A DNA stretch of 42,711 nucleotides, taken from NCBI GenBank assembly GCA_023423835.1, contig JAFAEW010000130.1, forward strand, positions 1 to 42,711. The letters are read 5' to 3'. The DNA is from Bacteroidota bacterium (GTDB lineage: Bacteria; Bacteroidota; Bacteroidia; Chitinophagales; Chitinophagaceae). Below are positions 42,381 to 42,711 of the stretch, piece by piece. A program made the translations under genes and the position numbers. The first letter of the stretch is position 1. Every line of letters begins with the position of its first letter. Under the pieces are notes generated by a model, which was not told where the DNA came from, did not search any database, and saw only the letters and a program-made list of their open reading frames with translations.

Positions 42381-42711
42381 GTCACTGCGAGGCACGAAGC
42401 AGTCTGTGAACCGCTTTTGAAACCGGTAAGAAAAAAGTGTCACGGTTGCACCATAATTGTTGTTTTAGTTTCAAGCTCCATCGTCACTGCGAGGGCACGA
42501 AGCAGTCTGTGAACCGCTTTTATCATAATTGTGGTTTTAGTTTCAAGCTCCATCGTCACTGAGAGGGCATCGTCACTGCGAGGCACGAAGCAGTCTGTGA
42601 ACCGCTTTTGAAACCGGTAAGAAAAAAGTGTCACGATTGCACCATAATTGTTGTTTTAGTTTCAAGCTCCATCGTCACTGCGAGGGCACGAAGCAGTCTG
42701 TCAACCGATTT
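42381..42711. repeat. Tandem repeat of ~102-bp units with a GTCACTGCGAGG core
   Basis: Cores GTCACTGCGAGG(G)CACGAAG lie at 42381, 42483, 42572 and 42674, plus a broken core at 42555 (GTCACTGAGAGGGC). Units contain GCAGTCTGTGAACCGCTTTT and TTGTTTTAGTTTCAAGCTCC. The pattern repeats at 102 and 191 bp and runs off the window edge. No gene is seen here. Confidence 0.85.

Overview
The window looks like a surface-polysaccharide island from a member of the Bacteroidota, probably near the Chitinophagaceae (inference). The evidence is two secreted proteins with type IX secretion (T9SS) C-terminal sorting domains, SprB-type repeats, TAnnTTTG-type promoter boxes and a general lack of Shine-Dalgarno sequences. 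Every confident gene except one small lipoprotein (15319-15789) lies on the minus strand, so transcription runs from the right end of the window to the left.

Right part (42.2 to 16.4 kb) is a Wzx/Wzy-type polysaccharide cluster. In transcription order it holds a Wza-like export lipoprotein, a Wzc-like tyrosine autokinase with a Gly-Tyr tail, a Wzx flippase, a 40-residue ORF missed by length cut-offs, a PAPS-type sulfotransferase and a two-domain CDP-ribitol synthase (IspD-like plus SDR). These are followed by a CDP-glycerol/ribitol phosphotransferase-family protein, a hexapeptide acyltransferase, a Wzy-like polymerase and two GT4 glycosyltransferases. Next come a two-domain oxidoreductase, a DUF4838 protein, WecB, an unknown secreted protein, a heparinase II/III-family protein without signal peptide, a WbuB-like GT4 and a phosphoglycosyl transferase (PGT). 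The PGT occurs twice: a truncated copy at 19.2-19.6 kb and an intact copy at 17.0-17.6 kb, separated by about 1.6 kb of small cargo genes. A PglD/NeuD-type acetyltransferase ends the cluster. The content predicts a sulfated, phosphoribitol- or phosphoglycerol-containing glycan.

Middle part (16.4 to 5.0 kb) holds small secreted or lipoprotein genes and two large T9SS cargo proteins (598 and 1592 aa). Short GC-rich palindromic repeats lie around 14.7-15.07 kb, one of them copied at the far right end of the window.

Left part (4.9 to 0 kb) carries neuB and neuC very like the meningococcal sialic-acid genes, then an ABC-2 export permease. Next is an IS200-like (RAYT-type) protein whose predicted catalytic Tyr is replaced by Asn. 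Directly after it lies an approximately 780-bp array of palindromic repeats built on GGTAATAAGGTT / AACCTTATTACC. Related solo copies occur near 5.0 and 18.65 kb. The left edge is a GT-D (DUF1792) glycosyltransferase broken by a one-base excess in a homopolymer. No neuA and no ABC ATPase partner lie in the window.

No rRNA, tRNA or CRISPR was seen. Domain residue positions are estimates from reading the translations; no database search was possible.
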